DNA of 64,000 nt from JAADHX01 sp964569385 (GCA_964569385.1 CAZMUM010000024.1:1-64000); one strand, 5' to 3'. Positions 25,627 to 34,079 are shown, numbered from the stretch's first letter. Numbers and translations are program-made. Notes: a model not told the origin generated them from the sequence alone.

Positions 25627-25682
25627 ATATGACGACTGCGATATGACAACTGCGATATGACAACTGCGATATGACAACGATG
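25627..25682 (+). repeat. 14-bp tandem repeat, four copies, containing the start codon
   Basis: Unit ATATGACAACTGCG at 25641-25654 and 25655-25668 is exact. The unit at 25627 has one change (GACGAC), and the last at 25669 diverges after ATATGACAAC as it enters the gene. Each unit carries an ATG; only the fourth (25671) opens the long frame. No Shine-Dalgarno sequence is present. Because 14 is not a multiple of 3, changes in copy number alter leader length and upstream ATG phase. Confidence 0.8.
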
Positions 25683-27215
25683 CTTCGAAACTTAGCTGTG
25701 GGTGCAGCAATCCTTGGCGCCACAGTCGTGATCGGCGCCGCCGTCGCCGCCGCGTCCGATGGCTGGGGCGACGTGGACGAGAGCGCAACTGAAGTGCGCG
25801 ATATCGCGTATCCGCTCGGCGAAGATGCCGGCGTGTTCTCCGACACGTGGTTGTATCCACGAGGGTCGCGGCGACACGTCGGAACCGACATCATCGCCGA
25901 CAAGCTTGTGCCACTTCTTGCCGCCAACGCTGGGTGTATCACCTATCTCGACTATGGCGGCCCTGGCGGCGGCAACATGCTCGGGCTCACCGACGAAGAC
26001 GGATGGGAATACCGCTACATTCACATCAACAACGATTCGCCAGGTACCGACGATGGTGCAAACCCATACGAGTGGGCCTTCGTCGATGGCCTCGAAGAGG
26101 GCGACTGCGTCGAGCGCGGCCAACACATCGCCTATGTCGGCGATAGTGGCAACGCCGAGGCGTCGGTGCCTCAGTTGCATTTCGAAATTCGGCGGCCGGA
26201 CGGGATTTGGATCAACCCATTCCCGTCAGTCGAGGCCGCGAAAGCCGCCCAAACACCAGAACCCCAGCCCGAGCCCCAGCCCGACGAGCCCCAGCCTGAC
26301 GAGCCAACTCCGGCTCCAGCGGCACCCATCGGCGCGGCTCCGGTACCGACCGACTGCATGACGTCGGACCGCACCGCACCTGCAGGCACCCCCTCCGATG
26401 CCTCAGGTGCGGGGTATTGGTTGCTCGACGATCGCGGCGTAGTGCACGCCATCAATTCGCCCCACTATGGAGATCTATCCACTATCGACGGTGCCAGCGC
26501 TCCAGTGTCGATGATTTCAACCCGCTCTGGTGAGGGCTACTGGATCGTCGACACCAATGGTGCAGTTCATTCCTTCGGCGACGCCGGGCACTTCGGCGAC
26601 ATGGCCGGAATCGAGCTCAATGGGCCGGTGCAACGAATCGAAGCTGCTCCCACTGGTGACGGCTATTGGTTGGTTGGCGACGACGGCGGGGTATTCAGTT
26701 TCGGTCGGGCTGAATTCCACGGGTCAACCGGCGCCATGGCCCTAAACGCGCCGGTGATCTCAATGTCGGCCACCGCCAGCGGCGACGGCTACTGGTTGGT
26801 TGCTAGCGATGGCGGCGTGTTCACCTTCGGCGAGGCGGCATTCCGGGGCTCGACGGGAGCGCTGCAACTCGCTGCACCCGTCATCGACATGGCCGTCGCA
26901 CCTTCGGGAGACGGTTACTGGTTATACGCCTCCGATGGCGGCGTGTTCAGCTTCGGTACCAACTTCTACGGTTCGGCGCCCGGACTCGGCCGCTGCGATC
27001 TGTCAACGGCTGTGGCGCTCAAAGCCACCGATGCCGGCGAGGGCTACTGGATAGCCACCCAGACCGGCGAGGTTCTCCCGTTCGGAGACGCCAAACACTT
27101 CGGAAACGCCGAGGCGACCGATCGAACCGACATCGTCGACATGGCGGTGCGTCATGTGTCGGTCGACGGCCCCAGTAGCGACGGCGCCGAAGACGCCGAG
27201 ACCAGCGACGGCTAA
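25671..27215 (+). CDS. Secreted M23 (LytM-like) protein with C-terminal six-repeat propeller-like domain
   Basis: 514 aa exported protein. A signal segment (about 5-27) is followed by an M23 domain (about 40-185). This has RHVGTDI as the HxxxD zinc motif, YIHINN, and PQLHFEIR, where the usual first catalytic His of HxH is Gln. A Pro-rich linker (PQPEPQPDEPQPDEP) leads to six repeats of about 40 residues with core GDGYWLVASDGGVFSFG (about 245-485), probably a beta-propeller. It could remodel or bind peptidoglycan; the Gln may mean an inactive or atypical enzyme. It has its own AT-rich promoter. Confidence 0.85.
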   Translation: MTTMLRNLAVGAAILGATVVIGAAVAAASDGWGDVDESATEVRDIAYPLGEDAGVFSDTWLYPRGSRRHVGTDIIADKLVPLLAANAGCITYLDYGGPGGGNMLGLTDEDGWEYRYIHINNDSPGTDDGANPYEWAFVDGLEEGDCVERGQHIAYVGDSGNAEASVPQLHFEIRRPDGIWINPFPSVEAAKAAQTPEPQPEPQPDEPQPDEPTPAPAAPIGAAPVPTDCMTSDRTAPAGTPSDASGAGYWLLDDRGVVHAINSPHYGDLSTIDGASAPVSMISTRSGEGYWIVDTNGAVHSFGDAGHFGDMAGIELNGPVQRIEAAPTGDGYWLVGDDGGVFSFGRAEFHGSTGAMALNAPVISMSATASGDGYWLVASDGGVFTFGEAAFRGSTGALQLAAPVIDMAVAPSGDGYWLYASDGGVFSFGTNFYGSAPGLGRCDLSTAVALKATDAGEGYWIATQTGEVLPFGDAKHFGNAEATDRTDIVDMAVRHVSVDGPSSDGAEDAETSDG

Positions 27216-27256
27216 CGAGACACAAGTGGCCGTTGCACTCAGATAGCGTTGAGGCA

Positions 27257-28246
27257 ATGGCTAGGCGAAAACGCAAGCCCGCGACCCGGGCAACTTCAAC
27301 GAATTCTCGACCGGTCCGCGCTGGTATCGTCTCGGCCCGCCGTGAAGTGCCTAGCGAGATTGGCCGACCCGAATATGCCGAGCGCGGCTACCCGATCGAG
27401 ACTCCGCCGGCCAATCCACTCCAGAACGACGAAACCATCGAACGCATGCGGCTTTCGGGCCGAGCGGCCCGCCGGGTGTTGGCCGCAGTTGGCGCCGAAG
27501 TTGCTCCGGGCGTGACCACCGAGCACCTCGACGAAGTCGCTCACGAGGCCTACATCGCCGAAGGCGGCTATCCGAGCCCGCTCAACTACAACAACTTCCC
27601 TAAGTCGCTTTGCACATCAGTCAACGAAGTGATCTGCCACGGAATCCCCGATTCTCGGGCCCTCGTCGAAGGCGACATCATCAACTGCGATGTCACGATC
27701 TACCTCAACGGCGTTCACGGAGACCACAGCGAAACGTTTCTCGTAGGCGAGGTAAACCCCGAATCGAAACGGCTCGTCGAAGTAACCCGCGAATGTCTCT
27801 ACCTCGGCATCGCCGCCATCGAGCCTGGTGGCAGGGTCAACGCCATTGGCCGAGCCATCCAAGACCACGCCGAATCGAATGGATACGGGGTGGTAAGAGA
27901 GTTCATTGGACACGGCACGGGCCCGGTGTTTCACATGGCCCCCAACGTGCCGCACTTTTATGATCCTCGGAACACGGCGGTTCTTCAGCCAGGAGCGACG
28001 TTCACCATCGAACCGATGATCACAATCGGCGAATGGCGAGCACAGCTTTGGGATGACGACTGGACAGCAACCACCATCGACTTATCGCACAGTGCCCAGT
28101 TCGAGCACACCATGGTCGTACACGACAACGGCCTCGAACTCCTAACCGTCGGGGCCGACGAAGCCCAACCCTTCATGCCTGGCAACGATCCGAGCATCTG
28201 GCCAGCCACCCTACCCAACGCTGCTGGCACACAAGTAGCGCCGTAG
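27257..28246 (+). CDS. map: Type I methionine aminopeptidase
   Basis: Removes the initiator Met from nascent proteins; two-metal enzyme, 329 aa. Visible ligands and motifs: YNNFPKSLCTSVNEVICHGIPD, NCDVTIYLNGVHGDHSETF (two Asp ligands), GHGTGPVFHMAP (His) and FTIEPMI (Glu). An N-terminal extension of about 60 basic residues precedes the catalytic core; the RxxR-rich start could contact ribosomes. The ATG at 27257 follows a GAGG site; another ATG 8 codons upstream is possible. LysM and PAP2 genes follow closely. Confidence 0.92.
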   Translation: MARRKRKPATRATSTNSRPVRAGIVSARREVPSEIGRPEYAERGYPIETPPANPLQNDETIERMRLSGRAARRVLAAVGAEVAPGVTTEHLDEVAHEAYIAEGGYPSPLNYNNFPKSLCTSVNEVICHGIPDSRALVEGDIINCDVTIYLNGVHGDHSETFLVGEVNPESKRLVEVTRECLYLGIAAIEPGGRVNAIGRAIQDHAESNGYGVVREFIGHGTGPVFHMAPNVPHFYDPRNTAVLQPGATFTIEPMITIGEWRAQLWDDDWTATTIDLSHSAQFEHTMVVHDNGLELLTVGADEAQPFMPGNDPSIWPATLPNAAGTQVAP

Positions 28247-28265
28247 GCGGCTACCTTATCTGTCC

Positions 28266-28706
28266 GTGGTTAACCAATTCGTGCGCTTGTCGGTCGTCGC
28301 TATTGTCATGGTGCTCGCGGCGTGTGGCAGTGACGACACCGAATCCAAACCGCCACCAACTAGTCAGAGCACCCTTACCACCGCACCAAGTGCTCTAACG
28401 ACCACCACGACCACCACCGAGGCTGGTCCGAAGCTTCATTTTGTGGCGGCAGGCGAGACGTTGTCTGGCATCGCGGTGCTGTACGAACTAACTGTCCAAC
28501 AAATTCTTGATGCCAACCCCAATCTCGGAGATGGCTCCCGTATCAGCATCGCCCAACAGATAGTCATTCCAGACATCGACAACAGCGAGCCGAGCACTAC
28601 CCTCGCTCCGCTGGAACTCGAACCACTCGACGAACCTGATCTGCCGGAGCTTCTCGTGACCACCTCCACCACCGAGCCACTAGCCACCACAACCACAGCT
28701 GGCTGA
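28266..28706 (+). CDS. LysM-domain lipoprotein
   Basis: 146 aa, GTG start. The signal peptide ends in VLAAC with the lipidated Cys near residue 20. A Thr-rich linker leads to one LysM module (about 55-100: FVAAGETLSGIAVLYELTVQ, then LDANPNLGDGSRISIAQQIVIP), which binds N-acetylglucosamine in peptidoglycan. The C-terminus is again Thr/Glu rich. It probably anchors or senses the cell wall. It starts 19 bases after map and 8 bases separate it from the PAP2 gene. Confidence 0.85.
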   Translation: MVNQFVRLSVVAIVMVLAACGSDDTESKPPPTSQSTLTTAPSALTTTTTTTEAGPKLHFVAAGETLSGIAVLYELTVQQILDANPNLGDGSRISIAQQIVIPDIDNSEPSTTLAPLELEPLDEPDLPELLVTTSTTEPLATTTTAG

Positions 28707-28714
28707 CATCTGCC

Positions 28715-29293
28715 ATGGCACAAGCAGCCTCGCCGGACTCCCCTGGCGACTCTTCAGATCTGGGTGCTCTAGGGCACCAGATTGATCGGTTCGACCAGTT
28801 TGTCGACGCATGGTTCGAGCCGCTGCGTTCGAACGCCGTCGCTGACCGAGTCATGTACGGCGCGTCGACAGCTGGGGACTGGAGCGCGATCTGGCACTTG
28901 TGCGGCGTAGCTTCTTCGGTCGCCAGAGGCCAACCACGAGACGCCGTGCAGCTGAGCGCCATCATGGGCCTCGAGTCGTTGCTGGTGAATCAAGGCATCA
29001 AGCGGCTGTTTAAACGGGTCAGACCGCGACGCGACGAGATCGCTAGCGAACATCACATTCGTCAGCCGATCACTTCGTCGTTTCCTAGCGGACATGCCTC
29101 AGCAGCTATGACAGCAGCCGCTGTCCTGAGCAGACACGGCAGCCGCCCGTTGTGGTATTCGCTCGCCCTGGTTGTGGCCTCAAGTCGGATACACGTAAGA
29201 ATGCATCATCCGAGTGATGTGGCCGCGGGGCTCGCAACGGGCGTGGTTCTTGGGCGAATCGCCAACTGGGTTATCGACCGCCCAGCCAACTAA
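28715..29293 (+). CDS. PAP2 superfamily phosphatase
   Basis: 192 aa membrane phosphatase, possibly acting on phosphatidate or undecaprenyl diphosphate. The three signature motifs are present: KRLFKRVRP, SFPSGHASA and SRIHVRMHHPSD. Hydrophobic stretches surround them. Downstream of the LysM lipoprotein gene, a cell-envelope lipid carrier role fits, but the substrate cannot be read from sequence. Confidence 0.87.
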   Translation: MAQAASPDSPGDSSDLGALGHQIDRFDQFVDAWFEPLRSNAVADRVMYGASTAGDWSAIWHLCGVASSVARGQPRDAVQLSAIMGLESLLVNQGIKRLFKRVRPRRDEIASEHHIRQPITSSFPSGHASAAMTAAAVLSRHGSRPLWYSLALVVASSRIHVRMHHPSDVAAGLATGVVLGRIANWVIDRPAN

Positions 29294-29321
29294 CCGAGCC
29301 AGCTAACCCAAGCCAAGTGGC

Positions 29322-29495
29322 CTAGGCCAGAGTTGGTTCTTTGCCTTTGGCGGGCACAAGGGCGCTTCTCAGATCGAGCAGGAGGTTAGCAACCTCATTG
29401 GTCGACACAAGCTCGCGCTGCACCATGTCGGATAGACCTTGATCGATGATGCGAAGGGCCTCGTCGACGATCTGGATCTCTGCGGTATCAGTCAC
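29322..29495 (-). CDS. Small conserved-looking helical protein
   Basis: 57 aa if started at the GTG at 29495, which has a GGAG site 5 bases before it; a TTG 9 codons upstream is less likely. The sequence is acidic and amphipathic (IVDEALRIIDQGLSDMVQR, then LVSTNEVANLLLDLRSAL), suggesting a small helical bundle. No recognised family and no cysteines. It lies convergent to the PAP2 gene with 28 bases between stops. Confidence 0.55.
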   Translation of the reverse strand: MTDTAEIQIVDEALRIIDQGLSDMVQRELVSTNEVANLLLDLRSALVPAKGKEPTLA

Positions 29496-29670
29496 ACTTA
29501 CTCCAACGTGATCGGGGGCCAACAGATTCCCGTATTCGATGTGACGTCGAACACGTTCCTACGCGGATTGCGTCTGCTCACCATACACACCACGTATGAC
29601 GCCCACGCTTCACGACCGCAAGTTTTCCAGTCGGTTCTGACAACAATGGCGATGGGTCAGTCGGCCGATA

Positions 29671-30339
29671 TCACCCGTGGACCGATCCAGGAGCCACATC
29701 GATTACGCGATCTCCAACGCGCAACCGGACCTTGCCATCGTCGGTGAGGACAGGGTTACCTTCAGCATCTGTCACGACCTCGACCCGTTCTAACACCGGC
29801 GAGACAATCGTGACGCCTACTCGTTCCCCGCCAATGCCCACCGGATGATGCTCGAGTGTCTGGATCGACCCATCGGCCGACACCGAGACCAACATCTGGG
29901 CCACGCCATCCAGTCTCACAGTTTGATCCTCAGCTGAGGCTGGAACAAGGGACTGGAATTCCTCGGTATACGGACTTGGCCTAATCACGGTCAATCGGGT
30001 GTCCGGCGGAACCTCGATAGCGAACGTATGCCCGACAAGCACTCCGTCACCGTCATAAACGGGCCCCACCTCGGAAAGTCCCGAACCGGCTGCCTCTGCC
30101 AACGCCTCAGCAGTTTCGGGCTGCAATCGGACACCCGAAAGGGCGGTGGGCTCATGGGCCAGCGAAGCAACCGCCAGAGGAATCGCTTCGAGAAGTGCCT
30201 CCAAGGTCGCGCTGCCGTACGCGACAGTGTTTGAGTTCTCCACCGCTGGATCGTTCTGATCTCCAGAAAGCTGCCTCGCCGCGAAGACCGTCACGGCCAC
30301 CGCACCCACCAAGACGACAACTCCTAGGGCAACTCTCAT
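29671..30339 (-). CDS. Membrane-anchored protein of unknown function
   Basis: 222 aa from the ATG at 30339, preceded by GGAG. A single N-terminal membrane segment (VALGVVVLVGAVAVTVFAA) is followed by an acidic extracellular region rich in Val and short beta-like stretches, with no Cys and no known motif. The longer frame up to 30879 is only the shadow of the divergent LLM gene. It ends with LRVGDRVIDVAPGSVHG. It could be a wall-facing or secreted regulator; I do not recognise it. Confidence 0.65.
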   Translation of the reverse strand: MRVALGVVVLVGAVAVTVFAARQLSGDQNDPAVENSNTVAYGSATLEALLEAIPLAVASLAHEPTALSGVRLQPETAEALAEAAGSGLSEVGPVYDGDGVLVGHTFAIEVPPDTRLTVIRPSPYTEEFQSLVPASAEDQTVRLDGVAQMLVSVSADGSIQTLEHHPVGIGGERVGVTIVSPVLERVEVVTDAEGNPVLTDDGKVRLRVGDRVIDVAPGSVHG

Positions 30340-30406
30340 CCGCAACTCCACGTTGATGAGCAGGCTAGCTGACACCGCAGGCCTCTTCTCGGCGTAGGGT
30401 CGCGAC

Positions 30407-31390
30407 ATGGCAAGCACACCTCTTGGCGTCACATTCGCGGGCCTCGCCGCCCTCGGTCCGGCCGCAGTCCCGCGGATCGCCACCCTGGCTGAAGATCTCG
30501 GATACCAGTCATTCTGGACCGCAGAAGCTAACGGCACCGACGCCTTCACCCTGCTCGCCGCCGCAACCGTTGCCGCGCCCTCGCTCGATCTCGGGACCGG
30601 TATTGTCCCGATGCAAATTCGGTCGCCATCGTTGACTGCCATGTCGGCCGCGACCCTGCAGGCCCTGGCACCGGATCGGACCGTGAATCTCGGAGTCGGC
30701 GTATCGACTCCTGTTGTCGCCGGTAGTTGGCACGGCACGCAGTACGGCAACCGCCCCATCGCCCAGATGCGCGAGTATCTGACCCTGCTACGCGAGTTGC
30801 TCTCGGGCGAATCGGTCACATTCGAGGGAGACTTCTGGAGTGTCAGAAAGTTCCGCCTCGCAGTACGACTCGACGACAAGCGGCCGCGGCTCGTGGTTGC
30901 GGCGCTGAATCCTCAGATGCTGCGGCTCGCAGGCGAACTAGCCGATGGAGTGCTGCTCAACTACATCCCAGCCAACCACGTGGCCGCATCGGTCGACAAG
31001 GTTAGAGCCGGAGGTCCGGCCGAGATCTTGGCCTACGTGCATGCCGGCGTCTGCGACTTCGAACGCGCCGCCCCGTCGGCGCGGCGCGACATCTTCGGAT
31101 ACGCGATGGCCGACGGTTACGCCCGGATGTTTAGCCAGGCCGGATTCGCAGACGAAGTCGACGAGATACGCGATCGATACGCAGCTGGCGACCGAGCGGG
31201 CGCGGTCGCGGCCATCTCGGACGAGATGATCCAAGCGATCGACTTCATCGGGGACGCCAACGAAGTACACCAGTTTGTTCGGACCTACGTCGATGCCGGG
31301 GTCGATCACCCGATTCTCATGGCCCTACCTTGGGGCGAGAATCGGCTCGAGATCGCCGAGGCCACCATGGTCGCTGCAATCCAGGCTTGA
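30407..31390 (+). CDS. LLM class F420-dependent oxidoreductase (paralogue 2)
   Basis: 327 aa luciferase-like TIM-barrel protein. Features: TPLGVTFAGLAALGPAAVPR start, YQSFWTAEANGTDAFTLLAA, GTGIVPMQIRSPSLTAMSA and LGVGVSTPVVAGSWHG. These echo the 19.0 and 33.1 kb paralogues and mark the F420-type subgroup. The uracil glycosylase gene starts 11 bases downstream, so the two may be cotranscribed. Substrate unknown. Confidence 0.9.
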   Translation: MASTPLGVTFAGLAALGPAAVPRIATLAEDLGYQSFWTAEANGTDAFTLLAAATVAAPSLDLGTGIVPMQIRSPSLTAMSAATLQALAPDRTVNLGVGVSTPVVAGSWHGTQYGNRPIAQMREYLTLLRELLSGESVTFEGDFWSVRKFRLAVRLDDKRPRLVVAALNPQMLRLAGELADGVLLNYIPANHVAASVDKVRAGGPAEILAYVHAGVCDFERAAPSARRDIFGYAMADGYARMFSQAGFADEVDEIRDRYAAGDRAGAVAAISDEMIQAIDFIGDANEVHQFVRTYVDAGVDHPILMALPWGENRLEIAEATMVAAIQA

Positions 31391-31400
31391 TAATCGCCAC

Positions 31401-32123
31401 ATGAGCGCATCGGCACCCGCCAGTCATGACCTCTCGTCGCTGCGGGTTGATCAGTTGACGATGGCTCTACACGGGCTCCACGGCCGTCTTGATCCAGGTC
31501 AGGTGGTCGAGGTCGCGCTGCCTGATATACGCGACCAGGGTCTGTTGCTCGATGGCGCAGGTTTCGTCGGCGAGGCCCAAGCGCCCGCCCACACGGGCAC
31601 TCGGCCGCTGCACCTGACCAGACTCCGAACCTTGCCAGACGCCGTCGGTACAGGTCTACAGGTGCTAGCAGTCGGCTTGAACCCAAGCTTGACCGCCGCC
31701 GACCTTCGCTACGGTTTCGCCAGCCCCAGCAATCGGTTCTGGAAGGCAGCTGTTGCGTCTGGCCTCGTATCAGTGGCTCGCGACCCAGGCCGATCCGTCG
31801 AGGCTGATCGCGTCGGATTCACCGATCTAGTCAAGCGAGCAACACCCAAGGCCGCCGATCTCAAGCGCTCAGAGTTTGTCGATGGTCGACGGCGGCTTGA
31901 ATGGACAATCGGGGTGCATGAGCCAGCAATCGTTTGCGTCATGGGTGTGACCGGTTGGCGCAAGGCCTACAACCGCGACGCAAACCTCGGCCTCCAGCCC
32001 GACCTCCTGGCCGGTAGCGCGGTCTACGTAATGCCAAACCCCTCAGGGCTAAACGCCCACACCAACCACAACGATCTAGTCGAACACTTCGCCGAGGTGC
32101 TCTACCTCGCGTCGAATCGCTAG
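31401..32123 (+). CDS. MUG/TDG-type mismatch-specific uracil-DNA glycosylase
   Basis: 240 aa base-excision repair enzyme that removes uracil or thymine mispaired with guanine. The hallmark GLNPSLTAADLRYGFA with SNRFWKA corresponds to the MUG GINPG...NRFW active-site region; the second loop PNPSGLNAHT contacts DNA. The ATG at 31401 gives a compact protein with a 70-residue N-terminal extension compared with E. coli Mug (168 aa). It is downstream of an LLM gene and ends just before the tandem palindromic repeats. Confidence 0.85.
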   Translation: MSASAPASHDLSSLRVDQLTMALHGLHGRLDPGQVVEVALPDIRDQGLLLDGAGFVGEAQAPAHTGTRPLHLTRLRTLPDAVGTGLQVLAVGLNPSLTAADLRYGFASPSNRFWKAAVASGLVSVARDPGRSVEADRVGFTDLVKRATPKAADLKRSEFVDGRRRLEWTIGVHEPAIVCVMGVTGWRKAYNRDANLGLQPDLLAGSAVYVMPNPSGLNAHTNHNDLVEHFAEVLYLASNR

Positions 32124-32127
32124 CACA

Positions 32128-32240
32128 GACCAACGCGTCACCGGGAAACGGCTGCGGGCAACCACATGCCGGTGACAGAAGAGGTCGAAAGACCAACGCG
32201 TCACCGGGAAACGGCTGCGGGCGACCACATGCCGGTGACA
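32128..32240. repeat. Two tandem 50-bp palindromic repeats (CACCGG family)
   Basis: Copies at 32128-32177 and 32191-32240 differ at one base (GCAACC/GCGACC). Each has TCACCGG near its left and CCGGTGA near its right end, so each can fold into a hairpin. A related copy lies at 13094-13149. All three occur just past gene stops. Confidence 0.85.
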
Positions 32241-32254
32241 GGTCAGGTCTTTCG

Positions 32255-32339
32255 GGGTTTTGCTCGAACGTAGTGAGAGTGAAAACCCGGTAAGCGGCCG
32301 TAGGCCGCGGCGGTTAGCAACCGCAGGTTGCGGCGGTTA
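32255..32339. repeat. Hairpin cluster at convergent gene ends
   Basis: GGGTTTT (32255-32261) pairs with AAAACCC (32282-32288). Two short hairpins with 3-base loops follow: GCGGCC-GTA-GGCCGC (32294-32308) and GCAACC-GCA-GGTTGC (32317-32331). Each is trailed by GGCGGTTAG. The second trailer supplies the TAA stop of msrA. It probably acts as a two-way terminator between the glycosylase and msrA genes. Confidence 0.7.
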
Positions 32340-32990
32340 GTCGGTGGCGGCTACTCCGACGGGGCACGACACGCCGGTTCCGCCCATTCCGCAGTAACCG
32401 TTGGGGACCTTGGCCAGATACTGCTGGTGGTAGTCCTCGGCGTAGTAGAAGTGGTCGAGTGAGACGATCTCGGTGGTGATCTGGCCGTATCGGGCTTCGT
32501 TCAGCTTTGGCTGGAAACGCGCCAGCGAAGCCTCGGCCGCTTCTACGTGAACAGCTGACGTTGCATAGATGCCCGAGCGATACTGCGTGCCGACATCGTT
32601 GCCCTGGCGCATTCCCTGGGTTGGGTTGTGGTTTTCCCAGAACACGCTCAGAATCGAGTCGAAGCTGATCGCCGCCGGATCGAATACGACAAGCACAACC
32701 TCGTTGTGACCGGTCTTACCCGAACAGACCTCTTCATAAGTTGGGTTCGGGGTAAAACCGCCGGCGTAACCAGCAGCGGTTGAGTAGACACCATCGGCTT
32801 CCCAGAACTTGCGCTCAGCGCCCCAGAAGCAGCCCATGCCAAACACCACTGTCTCGAAACCATCAGGCCACGGACCAACAAGGGGGTTGTCGTTTACGAA
32901 ATGACGATCGGGCACAGACACCGCGACCGAACGCCCCGGTAGTGCCTTGTCGGCATCGGTCATGGCCTGCTTGTCGCGTCCGAACAACAT
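32337..32990 (-). CDS. msrA: Peptide methionine (S)-S-oxide reductase
   Basis: 217 aa repair enzyme that reduces methionine-S-sulfoxide in oxidised proteins. The active site GMGCFWGAERKFW carries the nucleophilic Cys (about residue 54). Resolving-type Cys residues occur near the C-terminus (YCGMGGTGVSCPVG). Other family landmarks are YAGGFTPNPTYEEVCSGKTGH and YRSGIY. The gene stop lies inside a palindromic repeat. Monocistronic, minus strand. Confidence 0.95.
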   Translation of the reverse strand: MLFGRDKQAMTDADKALPGRSVAVSVPDRHFVNDNPLVGPWPDGFETVVFGMGCFWGAERKFWEADGVYSTAAGYAGGFTPNPTYEEVCSGKTGHNEVVLVVFDPAAISFDSILSVFWENHNPTQGMRQGNDVGTQYRSGIYATSAVHVEAAEASLARFQPKLNEARYGQITTEIVSLDHFYYAEDYHQQYLAKVPNGYCGMGGTGVSCPVGVAATD

Positions 32991-33055
32991 GTTTCTCCCG
33001 AAGTGGTCCTGTAGTAATGATCAACACTTGCCGCAGGGCAAACGTTCCCGGCAAT

Positions 33056-34030
33056 TCAGCCTCGTGCCGAAGGCGATAGATCCCGGGCGGCCTGAACTGG
33101 GTCGATGCCGCCAAACGGCATGATCGCGATCGCCGAAGTGCTGACACCTTGATCGTGGTAGCGGTCGATGTGTTCGCGACATTGCTCTGGTGTTCCATGG
33201 ACGACTAGTTCGTCAACCACGGAGTCGGGAATCGAAGCCAATGCAGCCTTTCGATCGCCGTTGGACCAGTGCTTCCACATGTCGCCGAGGCGGTCACCGC
33301 GGCCAAGCCACTCGTGGAAGGCGGCATAAACAGGCACGTTCAGGTAGGCCGCAATGGCGAATCGCGCGCTAGCCCGAACGGTGTCGGCATCGGGGTTCGG
33401 ACACACAAAGATGCGAGCCACAATCTCCTTGTCTGGGCCGCCGGCGTGGACATGAGGCGTAACAGTGGGTACATCGTCTGCGGCCAACCAATTGATGATG
33501 GCGCCATCGCCTTCGCGTCCTGCCAATCGAAGCATTCCTTCGCGAAGGGCGGCGATGAGAATCGGAGGCTGCTGCTCTGGGGGTCTGCGAAGGGTGAACC
33601 CGTTTACGGCGAATGTCTCGTATTCGGCCTTGACCTTCTCGCCGGTCAGCGCGGTCCGAAGGAATCGGGTCATGTCGCGCGTGTGCTGATATGGCTTCTC
33701 GAAGGCAATACCGTTCCACCGCTCGACAATGACATTCGAAGACGATCCGATGCCCATCACGAATCGCCCGGGGGCGGCCTCACAAATGGAGGCGACCTGT
33801 TGAGCCATGAGCGCCGGTCCGCGGGTGAACGCCGGAACGATGGCAATTCCGAGTCGCACGTCGGGGACCCATTGGCTAGCGAGGGTCAGTGGCGTAAACC
33901 CATCGGTCCCGTCGGCTTCGGATGACCAAAAGTCGGAGTAGCCGAGATCGGCCAGCTCGACCATCAGATCGCGTTGGCCATGCAACGGTCCATCAAAGGG
34001 CACCGTGATGCCGTAGCGCTTCATAACCAT
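33056..34030 (-). CDS. LLM class F420-dependent oxidoreductase (paralogue 3)
   Basis: 324 aa from the ATG at 34030, which follows GGAGG at ideal spacing. Luciferase-like fold features: RYGITVPFDGPLHG, YSDFWSSEADGTDGFTPLTLA, GIAIVPAFTRGPALMAQQ and VMGIGSSSNVIVERWNG. This sits closer in wording to the 30.4 kb paralogue than to the 19.0 kb one. Divergent from the amidase gene with about 50 bases between starts. Substrate unknown. Confidence 0.9.
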   Translation of the reverse strand: MVMKRYGITVPFDGPLHGQRDLMVELADLGYSDFWSSEADGTDGFTPLTLASQWVPDVRLGIAIVPAFTRGPALMAQQVASICEAAPGRFVMGIGSSSNVIVERWNGIAFEKPYQHTRDMTRFLRTALTGEKVKAEYETFAVNGFTLRRPPEQQPPILIAALREGMLRLAGREGDGAIINWLAADDVPTVTPHVHAGGPDKEIVARIFVCPNPDADTVRASARFAIAAYLNVPVYAAFHEWLGRGDRLGDMWKHWSNGDRKAALASIPDSVVDELVVHGTPEQCREHIDRYHDQGVSTSAIAIMPFGGIDPVQAARDLSPSARG

Positions 34031-34079
34031 TAGAAACCTCCAGAGGGTCTGCCGACTCGTTTCACCGTAGCTTGATCTC

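Noticed and set aside
25627..25682. Tandem array considered as a CRISPR remnant
   Set aside because: Units are 14 bp, directly adjacent and without spacers, and no cas genes are nearby.
26260..26310. CCCGAGCCCCAGCCC direct repeats
   Set aside because: They encode the PQPEPQPDEP linker of the M23 protein.
30340..30879. N-terminal extension of the minus-strand membrane protein frame
   Set aside because: Antisense to the LLM gene at 30407; only the part from 30339 has a ribosome site and signal-like start.
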